A stretch of DNA of 64,000 bases from contig CM074856.1 in the NCBI GenBank assembly GCA_037501455.1, positions 100,967,001 to 101,031,000 on the forward strand, written 5' to 3'. The position numbers were made by a program, and so were the translations under genes. The stretch comes from Lantana camara. Lineage: Eukaryota; Streptophyta; Magnoliopsida; Lamiales; Verbenaceae. Within the stretch, counting starts at the first letter, position 1, and each line of letters begins with the position of its first letter. Shown one piece after another: positions 44,181 to 57,300 of the stretch. Below the pieces are notes generated by a model, which was not told where the DNA came from, made no database searches, and saw only the letters and a program-made list of their open reading frames with translations.

Positions 44181-46511
44181 GTGACACCGGCACCTTTAGC
44201 ACAGCTCCGAGAAGTACCTCCATGTCTTTATTGTGGAGGTCCGACTCATGCCTACAATAACTGTCGGAAGAGGTTGGGTTTATACCTCATATGTGGGAAA
44301 GCCGACCATAGGGCCGATGTGTGTCTCGACAAGACTCCAGGATTTCAAAGAGGAGCCCAAAGGCCAATGATCCAAGATCGTGCTTATGCCCTTGAAGGCG
44401 AGGAGCAAGATGCAGAAATTGATCCTACCGCCATGGTGGAATGTACCCTAAACATTCATAATATGAGCATTCATGCACTCTTTGATTCGGGTGCCACGCA
44501 TTCCTTTATTTCTCATGATTTAGTTTCCACTCTGTGCTTGCCTGTTATTTGTTTGTCTTCCTGTTACTTGGTGAGTTCTCCCCTCGGTGGAAGTCTTCAG
44601 ACAGATCAGATAGTTCGGGATTGTTCAGTGTTGTTAGAAGGGAAAGACTATCCAGCCGATTTCATTGTTATGCCTATGAAGAAGTATGGGGTTATTTTGG
44701 GGATGGATTGGTTGTACAAGCACCGGGCTAAGGTTGATTGTTTTGCGAAGAAGGTTGTTTTGGGCGAAGAATTAGTGGTTGGTGGTAGTTCGAAATCGGT
44801 ATATCTTTTATCCTTCATGGAAGCTCATAAGTTGATAAGAGAAGGAGCTACGGGATTCATCGCCTATCTTCTTAGTAAGTCAAAGGATCAAGTTAAGTTT
44901 GAGGATACTTCGGTTGTAAAGGATTTTCCTGACGTGTTTCCGGAGAATTTGGGTTCCCTGCCACCGGATCGTGAGATTGAATTCGTTATCGACTTATATC
45001 CGGGATCTGAGCCGTATTCTAAGACTCCTTATAGGATGACGCCGGTCGAGTTGAAGGAATTAAAGATTCAACTTGAAGAGTTACTTAAGATTGGATATAT
45101 TCGGCCAAGTTCATCACCATGGGGTGCACCGGTTCTTTTCGTTAAGAAGAAAGATGGAACTTTAAGAATGTGCATAGATTACCGGGAGCTTAACCAGATG
45201 ACGATAAAGAACAAGTATCCTTTACCCCACATTGAAGATTTATTTGACATGTTGCAAGGTTCGGGGGTGTATTCAAAGTTGGATTTAAGGCAAGGATACT
45301 ACCAATTGAAAATCCGGGAAGAGAACATTCCGAAGACGGGATTTAACACCCGGTATGGGCATTATGAGCTCGTAGTGATGCCTTTTGGATTAACTAATGC
45401 CCCGGCAGCTTTCATGGACATGATGCATCGGATATTTCGACCCTACTTGGATAAGTTTGTGGTGATATTCATCGATGACATCCTAGTTTATTCGAGGACT
45501 CCGGAGGATCATGCTAGGCATCTCAGAATTGTGCTCGAAACTTTAAGAGAACATCAATTATTTGCTAAGTTTAGCAAATGCGAGTTTTGGATTGATAGGG
45601 TAGCGTTTCTAGGTCACATCATCTCAAGAAAAGGGTTGGAAGTGGATCCTTCTAAGATTGAGACGGTTTTACAGTGGCAGAGTCCAAAGAACGCCTCGGA
45701 AGTAAGAAGTTTCTTGGGTTTGGCAGGCTATTATCGAAGGTTTGTTAAGGATTTTTCGAAGATTGCTACATCTTTAACCCGATTGACTAAGAAGGAGGCT
45801 AAGTTTGAATGGGATGATAAGTGCGAGGCAAGCTTTCAACTTTTGAAGGAAAAATTGACAGCTGCCCCAATATTAGCACTTCCCGAGGGTACAGAAGGTT
45901 ACTCGGTCTTTACGGACGCCTCAAAGGAAGGTTTGGGATGTGTTTTAATGCAGAATGGTAAGGTAATTGCCTACGCCTCAAGGAAACTTAAGGATCACGA
46001 GTAGAATTATCCCACCCACGATCTCGAGCTAGCGGTTGTGATCTTCGCTTTGGGAAAGTGGAGACACTATCTCTATGGAATTTCGTTTGAGATCTTTTCC
46101 GACCATAAGAGTCTTCAGTATTTATTCTCTCAGAAGGAGTTGAACAAGAGACAAAGGCGGTGGATGGAGATTTTGGCGGATTATGAGTGTACAATCCGAT
46201 ACCATCCCGGCAAAGCCAATGTGGTCGCGGATGCGCTTAGTAGGAAGACTAGCGTGTCCAATATTAAAGTGGAAGTTGGGATTGAAGATGAATCACTCAA
46301 GTTGAGGGCTAGTATCCGGAATATTACGGTTCAAACGGATCTTCAGCAAAAACTATTTGAGGCTCAAAGGGATGATCCCGAGGTTCAGAAATTGATAGAG
46401 AAGGCTCGAGCCGATCCCGAATGTTCATTTGGGTTTGATGACACAGGACTTCTACGGTTCAAGAATAGAGTTGTAGTGCCGGATGAGTTGAAAAGGATTA
46501 TTCTTGAATAA
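44181..46511 (+). pseudogene. Element E zinc knuckles, protease, RT and RNase H
   Basis: Open from 44181 to a TAG at 46002-46004, then on in the same frame to a TAA at 46509-46511. Order: knuckles [14 protein letters not shown] and [18 protein letters not shown], protease [12 protein letters not shown] with its catalytic aspartate, RT with [25 protein letters not shown] and FIDDILVY, then RNase H with [28 protein letters not shown] and [11 protein letters not shown]. All RT and RNase H catalytic acids are present. The TAG falls just before the RNase H glutamate motif. Confidence 0.88.
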
Positions 46512-47798
46512 GCCCATGGATCAGGATATTCAATACATCCCGGAGGGAACAAGATGTATAAAGATTTGAAGCAGTTTTATTGGTGGAATGGATTAAAACG
46601 GGATGTGCTCAATTTTGTGAGGCATTGTATGACTTGCCAAGTAGTGAAGGCTGAGCATCAAAAGCCATCGGGGATAACTTCAACCTTTACCTATTCCGAA
46701 ATGGAAGTGGGAGCAGATAGCTATGGATTTCGTTTCCGGGTTGCCAAGAGTGAAAGGTGGGTTTGATGGAATTTGGGTGATCGTGGATCGGTTAACGAAG
46801 TCTGCTCATTTTCTTGCGATTATCCGACAAGGTAAGTAAGCTAGCTAAGAAGTATAAGGATGAGATTGTCCGACTTCATGGGGGTACCGGTTAACATCGT
46901 GTCGGATCGGGATCCAAGGTTCACTTCAAGGTTTTGGCAAGAATTACATAAGTGTTTGGGAACAAGGCTTCAATTCAGCACAACTTTCCATCCTCAGTCG
47001 GACGGGCAGTCGGAGAGGTTGATTAAGTATTTAGAAGATATGTTGAGAGCATGTGCATTGGATTTTCAGAGCTCTTGGAACGAGCAGTTGCCATTAATCG
47101 AGTTTGCTTATAATAATAGTTACCAAGCCTCGATAGAGATGGCACCTTATGAGGCTCTCTACGGACGTAAGTGTAGATCTCCGTTGTTTTTCGACTTGGA
47201 AGAATGGAATTGAACCAAACAAGAGGGCGTGAAAAGAGGGAAAAAGAAGGGAAAACCCTCCAAAGCCATTCAAGATGCCATTGATAAGGTCCAAATTGTA
47301 AGACAACGGATGAAAGCAGCTCAGGATCGACAAAAGAGCTATGCGAATCTTCGGAGAAAGAATCTTGAATTTGAGGTTGGAGATAGAGTCTTCCTTAAGG
47401 CTTCTCCAAGCAAAGGATTTTCGAGGATCGGGAAGGGAGGGAAGTTGAACCCACGATATATGGGTCCGTTTGAGATTTTAGAGAAGATTGGAGATACGGC
47501 CTATCGTTTGGATTTACCTCCTAGCTTAACCAGAATTCACAATACGTTTCACGTTTCCCAACTCCGAAAGTATTATCGAGATGAATCCGAGGATCTATCG
47601 GTTGAAGAAGTGGAACTAGAACCGAATCTAAACTTTGTTCAGAAGCCGATTAAGATATTGGATCGGAAGTTTCAAGAACTTAGAAATCGGCGTATTCCAC
47701 TAGTCAAGGTTCTTTGGAGAAGTGACAAAACCGAAGAGGCTACGCGGGAAACGGAAGAAAAGATGAAGAAGTTCCACCCCGAATTATTTCCGGGCTAG
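46512..47798 (+). pseudogene. Element E integrase and chromodomain, broken
   Basis: Zinc region ([31 protein letters not shown]), a frameshift near 46672, the first catalytic aspartate in the shifted frame, further frameshifts between about 46815 and 46885, then SDRDPRF and DGQSERLIKYLE. A TGA (47211-47213) replaces the tryptophan codon of element D. The rest stays open: GPY/F module (RYMGPFEILEKIGDTAYRLD) and a chromodomain-like end (VKVLWRSD, KMKKFHPELFPG). Confidence 0.87.
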
Positions 47799-47824
47799 CA
47801 ATGAATCCGAGGACGGATTCTTTT

Positions 47825-47837
47825 AAGAGGGAGAGAT
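47825..47837 (+). other. Polypurine tract of element E
   Basis: AAGAGGGAGAGAT directly before the 3' LTR start TGTAACGCCCC, preceded by the GAATCCGAGGACGGATTC block shared with element A. Confidence 0.87.
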
Positions 47838-48398
47838 TGTAACGCCCCGACCTTTTTGACCGTACAGGTACGACGTATGTGTTTACTATTTACGCGATTT
47901 AATTGTTTAAGTGCATTAACTTTCATTTATTTATTTCATTCTTGTCATACTTGAATTTATTTCTTGTTTCATTTGAATTTTATTTGGATTTCGAACATAT
48001 TTGCTTATACGGGTATGATTATGCCTCGTTTGATTCCGATTCGATTTTCGTTTTTCGTGATAACTTGGTATAAGTGAATTACGTGTATTATAACCTTGCC
48101 TATGTGTTCGTTGCATGATTTTGTTCTCGGTTGCATGAGTTTGAATTTATTTGGATTCTTGGAACCAAAACGGGGGCTAACGAGCAATTAGCGGTTGGTT
48201 CCGTATGTGATATCTCGAGCTCGGGAACTCGGAATAGAGTTTTGTCACCCCCATTGAATCTGTATCGATGATTCAGAGACAATGGGATAAGCCTCATACC
48301 TTTCTAAGATCATTTAGACCTTCAAATCTTGACCGAAACGAGCACCTCCGCCTAAAACAACAAACTATTGACTTTTCTTCAAGCTACGGCCCTAAAAG

Positions 48399-50341
48399 TG
48401 TTAGGAATAGTACCCTAGAAAGCCGATTGTATATCCGCTTTGTGCTTTTCCTTATTGTAATCACAGACAATCTTTGAATGAAATAACGAATTGAGGCAAC
48501 CCTTCTTTATATGCTCTTGTTTGGTATGCGTTTACTTTAGCTGTGCATGTATGAGAACTCCCCTAATCCTGATGACTTTAGGACTCTACCATTTAGGTGA
48601 AATGGTTCATGAAACGAGCCCTGTATCACATAAGTCATGATTAGTAAAATACTCCAAGCCGATGAGTCCTACAGACAGTGGGAGTGTCAACTTGACTCCT
48701 CTAAGGCTTGCTTGTGGGATCACGCCCTTAAGAAGGACCACCTTGTTTCATGGAGGTGCAAACTGTATGGTTGATACGTGCGTGATACATGAGGGTGCTT
48801 ACTTTAATAAGTAAGTTCACTGAGGTGCCCCGTGTGAGAACATTCCTAAATGGGAAAGGAAGTTTCTATTTCAGGAAATGGAAACTTCCAGATTTGGAAA
48901 TATCTCACGAGTCATTGATGTGATTAATTGATCCTTAGACTTGAGCTTCCTTGTCACTTTATGAGTTAGCTCTGTAGTCTTAGGTATAAGCTTTAAAGGG
49001 TGTCGCCTTAGACAACTGATTCAAGGCTTATGCTGGGGCTGCACAAGTGATTCATGAAAGTGAATGAGAATCAAGATAGGACCTACACTTGCGTTTGCAA
49101 GGTGATCTCTTATTGTGTAAGTCATTCATATGCCATATGGAGTCCTTGGCCAAGGCAGTAGATCAAGACATCAAGAAAAGGGTTTCTTGGATTGAGATCT
49201 AATGGATATGAAATGCACTTAGCTTTAAAACCGGATTAATAGGGTTCTGATTATTCCCTTACCCTAGATCTTGGTTGAGAGATAGTAAGTAGGAGGATTG
49301 TATCTCACATGAATCAATGACTTAAAGGTTCTGTCGAATCCGAACATTCCAATTCAGCTAGGGGTTAAACACCTGTTGCTAGACTATGGTCGTTTAATCT
49401 GTGGACTGATTAATTAATTACTGAATTAATTAATTAGGGTCACTGCTAATTGAATTGAGAACCTAGAGGGTCACACATAACAACTTGGTTACATGAGTTG
49501 AGGCTTGAAAATGATTAAACGAGTTAATCGGGCCAAGAGGGTTCCACACGTGTGAAATCACACGTGTGGCTCACGTGAGTGACACGTGTCACACGCGTGT
49601 GAATATATATATTATATATATATGTATTAAATAATTAAATGTGTTAATTATTTAATAGACTTTGGTTTAATTTTGAATTAAAAAGAAAGTCTTATTTTGG
49701 AGAAAATAATCTAGTTAATTAATTACGAATTAATTAATTAGATAAAAATAAGTTATTTATTTTTATAATAAATAAAGTATAAAAATTATCCAAAAATAGT
49801 TTGGATATTTTTAGCTCTCTTAAAAGTTGACTTGAATTAGAATTCAAAGTCAAAGTTGGAAAATACTTGATGATCAAGTAATAGGAGAGAGAGGAACCAA
49901 ATCCTTGCCCAACAAGGAATAGGATCGGCGCCCCTCTCCCTTTCCTATATATAGGGGAGCTCATGCTCCCCTTTAGAGCTAATTGGCAATTCTTTTGGTT
50001 CATGTGTTGAACACCTTCCTTTCTCCAAGATAAAATAAAACCCTAGGTTAAGCCTAAACACTAACTAGAGAACTAGCATCCTTACTAGTTAGATTGTGAT
50101 CAAGTTGGTGGACTTTCTCTAGAGACTTCAAGTTAGAAGTTTGAAGATTCGAGCTTTACCAAGGAGAGGGGATCAAGCCGCGAGAAGAGCGTTCTTGGGT
50201 GGCTTGAAACGCTTCAAGAAAGAACAATAGAAAAGTAAGTTTTCTATCTTTACGAATTTGGTTACACGATTGCGAGTTCAAGATCCTTTTGTTGGAAATT
50301 TTTTTTAAATTCCGCTGCTTTCTGATTCTTGTTTTCCAACA
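48399..50341 (+). repeat. Solo LTR of the element 1 family, nested in the 3' LTR of E
   Basis: TGTTAGGAATAG...TTTTCCAACA, 1943 bp, flanked by a perfect TSD AAAAG (48394-48398 and 50342-50346). The uninterrupted target is visible in the 5' LTR of E near 40768 (CCCTAAAAGATGACCC). TATATATA at 49946-49953 and a G-box cluster at about 49550-49605. In place of part of the 3' AT-rich region it has a (TA)n run at 49607-49623. Confidence 0.95.
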
Positions 50342-51086
50342 AAAAGATGACCCTAGACCCTAAACCCATGACCTACTCCCACTTGCATCACTCTCTCTCT
50401 TCCTTCCCACTTGCCCTAACCGAACCATCCCTCACTCACAACCCCCTCATTCAGCCACAAAGTGCAAGAAAGGAGAAGGAAGAAGAAGAAGCAAACCCCA
50501 TAGCAAACCCTTGGAGAAATTGAGCTCATCTCCCTATCTTTCCTCACTTATTTTTGAAGGTAAGCTTGTTTTTTAGTAGAATAGCTCTTGGTAATCCCTT
50601 TATGTTGAGTTTTGCATGGTTTCATCCATTCATGTAGTAGATTGGGAAATGATGATGAATAGTGTGTTTCTTGCCCCTTTGGATGATCATTTGAATCCTT
50701 TGAATTTCCTTTGAATATCATGAGTATTATGTGTTCCTAAGGCATGTAATTAGTTGGTTATGAACTTGTTTTTCATGATTGTAGGAGATTCTTGGATTTG
50801 CCATTGTTGGATCTTGAAGATATGAATTTGACGATGATCTCTTGATGCTTTGTCTTGGAGTTTTGATGCCTAATGTGTTATAGCTTGAATACTTGAGTTC
50901 ATGACTTGATTTAGGGTGCTTTTAGGTTAAGTTTTGGGTTGGTTATGTGATTTTTTGGCTTCCATTTCGTTCATGCCCTGTTTTCATGCATTTTTGGCCG
51001 CTGGAACTATATCCGCCGTGGGTTTTTCTTCACACCAAATCCACACCCGTGGATATGGAGGCAGAAACTGGGGTGTTTTCTGGACT

Positions 51087-51108
51087 GAGATCCACGGCCG
51101 TGGATCTC
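51087..51108 (+). repeat. Perfect 22-bp palindrome present only in the 3' LTR of E
   Basis: GAGATCCACGG followed directly by its exact reverse complement. The 5' LTR has GGACT joined to CTCTTTG at the matching place, lacking exactly these 22 bases. Confidence 0.9.
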
Positions 51109-52747
51109 CTCTTTGTAAAAATTCACGGCCATGGGTCTGAGGTACGGTCATACCTTGGTCTAGTACTTGTTTTCTTACTTATTTTGTTCGATTCCCTCCC
51201 CGTTCTTGACCCTAGTGTGATACGTACTTGTTTATATGTATAATGTGCTATGCTATGACTTGTCATTGCTTGATTTTAACATGTTTCATGATTGAATAAT
51301 GTGTTATGAGTGTCGTGTGTGTTGCATTACGTTTTTTAATTCGTTTGACGAGAAATATACTTTATGTGATCCAAGAACTCCCTTGCTTGCACGTGTTATC
51401 CTCATGCCTTGAATGAATTATGTGAATATGTGACTTCTTGACATCATCTTACCTTTATACATCGCATATCATATGCATAACATAGCCGAGCGTCGTATAT
51501 GGTCATGATAAGTCTCACACTACCTCTTTTGCACAGATTCGGGTTTGGTTGGAGACGGGGGCGACCTTTGAGGCTCTGGCTTTTCTTCTTTTGCCGCTTC
51601 AAGGTGGGTTTCTCTTCTACTAGTTAAAATGACCCTATATACCACCAATGTGCAAAGTTTACGCCAAAATGTATAATATACGTATTTAGAGTCTTTTATC
51701 GAGTAAATGATTTTAAACGTAAGCCTTTTCCTTGTGAATCCTACCCTATGTTTTAGCGAGAGCATGATAATGATGCACGGGCCCGAGACCTAGCACATGT
51801 GGCTATCCGGGGAGGCAAGGACCGACGGTGATCCCATGTGCTAGTCCCAACCATTTAACAGAGACCGGACCTCGCTAGGAGATTAGCGTGGAATGGTAGC
51901 TGAGCGCCATTGGGGGATTCATGTACCCCCCTGGGTCAATATATGAGGTAGTTGAGCCTTGCAAACCCGTCCACCACCCGGAGGAAAAAGGTATATATTT
52001 ATGATTATGATCATGAATGTATGTGCACAAAAGATATGTATGATAACTAATGAATTATGATATGTTTACACGAGGTGATGGTTGGAGATTATGCACGCCC
52101 ACTCGCCGGGCCTTGAAACCTTCTTAATTATTTGGACGAATAGGATAGTCGTAATCCCATTGATGTCTTCTTTGTTTTGCCCACTTGGGAAAAGTCCTTA
52201 TCAAACTTCATATGGGATTAAGGCTTGCATGAATGTGTTTAAATTTAGCGATATTTTATATTCTAAGCCGTTTTTATACCCACCAGTCTCTTTTAGACTG
52301 AACCCGGTTTGTTTTCAGTTGTTTTGTGCAGGTTTGGGAGTGCTAGGCGGGAATACGAGTCGTCTAGGTCTTGCATTGGTGTCTAGCATTTCCTTTACAC
52401 TCATATATACTTGTACTTATTACTTTTGTATTATGATTATGTATGGAGCGTATTTTGATACGTTGGGCCATGATGGCATTTGTTACTCCACCTATGTAAA
52501 TACTTGATCATTTTGGAGCTTGGATGCTCAATGTGAATATTTATGCTTTATTGCTTCCGCTTTTGTTATTGTCACTCTGATTTAATTATGTTTTGGTTAT
52601 GCTTGGTTTAAGGGTTAGCTCCCGCCTAGCTTAGCGTGTGTGTTGTGTCCCCGTTCGTCGTGATTTGACACGTGTATGGATTTCCCATTTCATATACGGG
52701 TCGGGTTTCGGTGCGGGGGATGTGGTGCCTTACGCTCGGGCACTACA

Positions 52748-54358
52748 GACTTTTAGCTTTTAATTGCCACATGTCAAACATCTAAACCCATAACAGGAGA
52801 TGAAACCGGATTTAGTAGGAGGGGATCTAGACCCGTCCAACACCATTTGAGAGTTTGGATGAGAATAAAGTCATGAGAAGATTTCGAGATCAAGGTCTAC
52901 ATGGAGTCTGTATGTATATACTTGTAGACTTACACGGGATGACGTGATCAAGCGTCTTCATCACAAGGAACACCATACACTATACTTCAGCTTCGAGTTA
53001 TTATTTTTAGTAGATTAGTAGCTTCAAATTATACTTTTTAGTTGTCTTCTAGCTTGGTAGTAGAGTAGTTTTAGTTTTTGGTAGTTGAGTAGTTCCTAGC
53101 TTGGTAGTTAGTTTTTGGTGGTTTAGTTCCGTAGAAATTGCTTTTTTTACTTCATGAATTCAGACAAATAGTGAATCTACGAAAAAAAAAATATTTTATG
53201 AATTGAAACAGACAGTGAACCTACGAAAAAACTTCTCTTGCAATCAGTTTGACAGAAGTTGTTTTTAATTTTATTCATTTAGCTTTCATTGTTTTAATTT
53301 TTGTGTGATTTTATGAAAACATTATATATCACGTCCGCATATGAATCACAATTGAAAGTCACAAATAGTAATTGTTTTGTCTTAAATCCCTAAATCAGCA
53401 CAAATCGTAATCGTATATCTTGAATCCCTAATATTCTAAAATTAGGCAAACACTCCCTTGCAATCGTTTATCTTGAATCTCTACTGGCCTAAGATTAGGC
53501 AAACACTCCCTTATATTTAATTGTATTAAATATTCAATTATCATTACTAACATCATATAATCTCTTAATCATTTGTCAATCACACACTTACAGAGCTTAT
53601 CTTAAAATTATATCCATCATCTAGATTCTAGCTTATAAGCTTCTTAAAATAAGCTTAGCCAAACACCCCGCGTATTAGATTTGTAATTAGTTTCATGCAA
53701 TAGGCGGAACTACCTTTAAATGATCTCCCGCTCATCCGAAGCATGCGATTTTGTACTTTGTTCCATCATTGCTGATCTGGTAACTTTATGTGAAATTAAT
53801 CTAGCAACTGAGTCCATAAAAATATAGAACAAGCTGGCAGATGTAAACACTAGCACATAATGGTCAATGATGGAAAACCCTTTGCACAGCACATAATGGC
53901 CAGTATTTGCATAGGATACTCAACGAGATCGACAAACGTAAGCAAATATCTATTTGAAGATGTTGAATAAGTTTTTCACAAGCGAGTCAGGCTTAACTGC
54001 TAATAACTGATGCTGATGCCTAATCACCTATCCTTATTAATCAATTTTACGTCATAAGTACGCCACAGAGATATACACAAGCAATCAAGATTCAAGAACT
54101 AACTTTAGATAATACTAATTTGCTTATAAAATAATGTGGTTTAGCATATAGTATTCAACATATAAACATTGGTATTTAGAAGGAAACTGACGCATTAATG
54201 AACCAATTCATTAAATCATTATATGCCAGTAAAGAGGAAAATTGCGAGCATTATTGATCCACACTTCAAGAACATATAAAGAGAATTAGGCTACCTAAAT
54301 CAATCCAGCCCAAGCGAAAGATCTTAATTCGTTGCTAATCGTAAACACCCCGATTTGC
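52748..54358. other. Intergenic sequence between element E and the NUP1-like gene
   Basis: AT-rich, no gene. Small tandem duplications: TAGCTTGGTAGT (53050-53110), CAGTGAACCTACGAAAAAA (53165-53235) and CTAAAATTAGGCAAACACTC (53430-53520). The last part (about 54295-54358) is probably the 3' UTR of the minus-strand gene. Confidence 0.5.
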
Positions 54359-57300
54359 TTAATAGCAGATGGCATCTTTTTCAAAAGAACTAAAAGACAA
54401 CCTAGTCTTCGTGTCTGATCCAAAACTAAATTTAAGATCAGAATCCTGAACAGTTGGCACACTGCTTGTAGATGGAAACGAGAAAACAAGAGTTGGAGTT
54501 GACTTATTGGTCCGAAAAGTGTAGGAAGGAATAGTAGGAACACCAATTGGCTGAGACAGAATACTTGCTGAAGATGATGGTATGATGGAAGGTGTTGGTA
54601 GTTCTGAGAGGACACCTGAAGAAGCAGAAACAGGGAAAGTGAAGCTCAACCCATTATCAGAGGAAACTGCACCAAAGATAGGTTTGTTGATGAAAATTGA
54701 TGGCAATGACGGTTTTGTCCCTTGAGTTTTTGAAATCTCCAAGCCAGTGGGGGCTGCTAACATCTCCGCGCCTTGTCCATTACTTAGAGGAGGACGAGAG
54801 AAATGAAGAGTTGTTCCACTCTGTTCATGAGTAGTGATGGCAAAAGCATTATGCGGTAAGGACAAATCGTAATTTCGAGATTATATAGAAGTGAAACTTC
54901 AAGTGAACTGAAATCCACTTCAATAGGTATAAACATAGTTATTAAAGGCGCAAAGCACACTATAGCGCTTAATATATAGAAAAAACCATCATACTTTTTT
55001 AATTTAGCAATATATAAAGATATTCAAAAGGTTCAGAAATTTTAGGGATAATTACACCAACACACCTTGAGGTTTGGCCAAATTACACTCTATTAGAAAA
55101 TTTAGATTACATCTGGATCGATGAAATTTGATCATATCCCTAAATTTTTTTATGAACACTCTATTTTTCCCTATCAAAGTTACCAATCAATATTGGAATT
55201 TAAATTGATGAATATTAGAGCATGCTCTAGGCCAAACTTCAGGGTATTTAGAGGAAATTATCTTTTAATTTCTCAAAACTCTGGGCAAGTTTGTGCAATA
55301 GAGCAAAATCTCAGGGGGTATGCTAGTGTAATCCCTAAACTAATATTTCAGGGGAAAATGAAACATAATCAAAACTGCATATTAAAGCAATATATTGAGT
55401 TAGATTAGGTACCTCATTTGAATTTTTTACCAGGGCATCAGAAGTTCCCTCAACACCAAAAGATGGCATTGCATTTGAACCAGGTGTGGTCCTAGTACCA
55501 GTAAATAGTGAGCTACGAGTTTGAGAAATTTCATTCACTGTAACTTCTGGCTCACCCTTCCCTTTGTTGTGAAATTTCTCTAAAAAATTGGACTTGCTGG
55601 TACCATTATTAAACTCCATAGGGAAATTTGAGCCAGCTATATCAGTATTCTTGAGAGAAGCAACCTCTCCAGAACACACTGAGCTGATATTTTCCTCACA
55701 AATGGAATCAGGGGCCTCAGTAGGAGATGATCTTCTCCATGCAGTCGCTAACTTCAGTTCAGCTTCCTTTTGTTCAGGGGTGGGTTTGTTTCTGTCAAGG
55801 TGTTCCAGAATTTTTCTAACCGCCTCACTAGAGGATAGATTTGGATTTGAGACATTTTTATTGGAGGAATTTGGTAAAATGATTTCTGACCGATATTTGG
55901 AGGTCCCACTTGTTTCACCTGGTTCCAGATTCTTTTGATTACTGGGCAAGAAACCTCTAGAAACTTTAGGAATTCCAACTGTAGAAGGCGTTGCCTTAGG
56001 TGAACCCTGGAATATTGTTCCTCGAGAACGGGCTTCCAAAGCAAATTTGTTCCGAATACGCCGGATAGGGCCAACAGATCCATAGCCATCAATGTTATCA
56101 CCCCTTGACTTTACCTGGAAATTAGTTGAATTTTTATACAAAACAAACCACACACAATCCCTGAAGCTAAAAGTAGAAGCCCATTATCAAAGGCATGCTT
56201 TTTTAACCTTACTATATACATTTTCTTTATAAAAATATACACACAACTAGCAATCATTCTTCAAAATCATTTGGCATTATTATGAACACAACTCAGCATG
56301 ACAATGAAGCCGGAACTCACAAAAATCCCAAATTTCACCTGTCCATTAATGGATGCCTGGGTTTGTTGGAAGGGAGCTGGAGTGGTTGTATAGCCGTTAT
56401 CAGCTTGCAACTGAATCAACCAAAAGATTATACAGGATTAAAATGTGTACCCCATACAATTTGTAAATTGATAATGATTATGTACCTTGGTAGTGGACTT
56501 TGATAATATGGTTCTAGAATAAGGAGTTCCTGGAAAATCATGAAGTTTATGTCTTCCCCTCTGACTTTGTGGTGTTGTATAACCATGATGATTATGGACC
56601 AGAGCACCTGGCCAACATAAGGATGGCTTAGGAGAAGGCAATGGAAGAAGTGGATTTCCAGCAAATTCACAGCTTGGTTGAGCTCTTTCACCCTTCAATA
56701 TAAAATTATGAAGATCATGGCCTCCTTCAGAGGTACGACCAGCCATATATGCACGAGCAATATCAATTGGCGAAGCACTAATTTCAACTGGGACCTGCAT
56801 CATTTTCTGTTGACAATTGTGCGATGAACAGCTCAAAGAAGATGTCCAATGCAAACTTATTAAAAATGAAAACTACATCCATCCTAAAAGTACAAACCCA
56901 GTGAGAAAAATAATTCACAAGAAGATTTCTTCGGTGGAATAGGCATACACAGAGGAATAGATGTGATGATACAAAATATATGCACTCACATCTGACTTTT
57001 CACGAAAAGTACGAATCATGGTTCTGTCAATATCATTTTGTTTTTCTTCAGATGGTGTTCCTCGGATTTCATTTGTCCATGAAACTAGTTGAGTATCTAC
57101 TTCAGTTCTACTGGTTGATGTCTGCTTCTCCCAGTTGCGGCTCCCCCTTGAATTCAAAATCTCAATCAAATGGCTGATTTCCTCCCTGCCACCAATAGAG
57201 ATTAGACACAATTTTGAACAGAAACCTGATTCATTATACATTTCCTAATTATTCAAATATATCAGGCAATAACTTTACTTCATTATAAATTTCCTAATTA

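Larger units (their letters stand above)
40209..52747 (+). mobile_element. Element E: full-length, decayed Tekay-type chromovirus with a nested solo LTR
   Basis: 5' LTR 40209-43114, PBS 43123-43135, gag-pol 43329-47798, PPT 47825-47837, 3' LTR 47838-52747 (about 2.96 kb without the nested 1943-bp LTR). Flanking GACT (40205-40208 and 52748-52751) is the visible TSD. The polyprotein has at least six stops and several frameshifts, and the LTRs differ by several indels, so E is clearly older than D. Confidence 0.92.
47838..52747 (+). repeat. 3' LTR of element E, interrupted by a solo LTR
   Basis: Two parts, 47838-48398 and 50342-52747, together about 2.96 kb and matching the 5' LTR. It keeps a perfect 22-bp palindrome (51087-51108) and a segment near 51500-51540 that are missing from the 5' LTR. 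Ends GGGCACTACA. Confidence 0.92.

Noticed and set aside
52082..52507. Open frame of 141 codons (also a similar one at 42449-42874)
   Set aside because: It is within the two LTRs of element E and is disrupted differently in each. It overlaps the LTR end and PBS side; there is no sign of protein conservation.
56282..56503. Plus-strand frame over the NUP1-like gene
   Set aside because: Shadow of minus-strand exons with good splice sites and conserved motifs.
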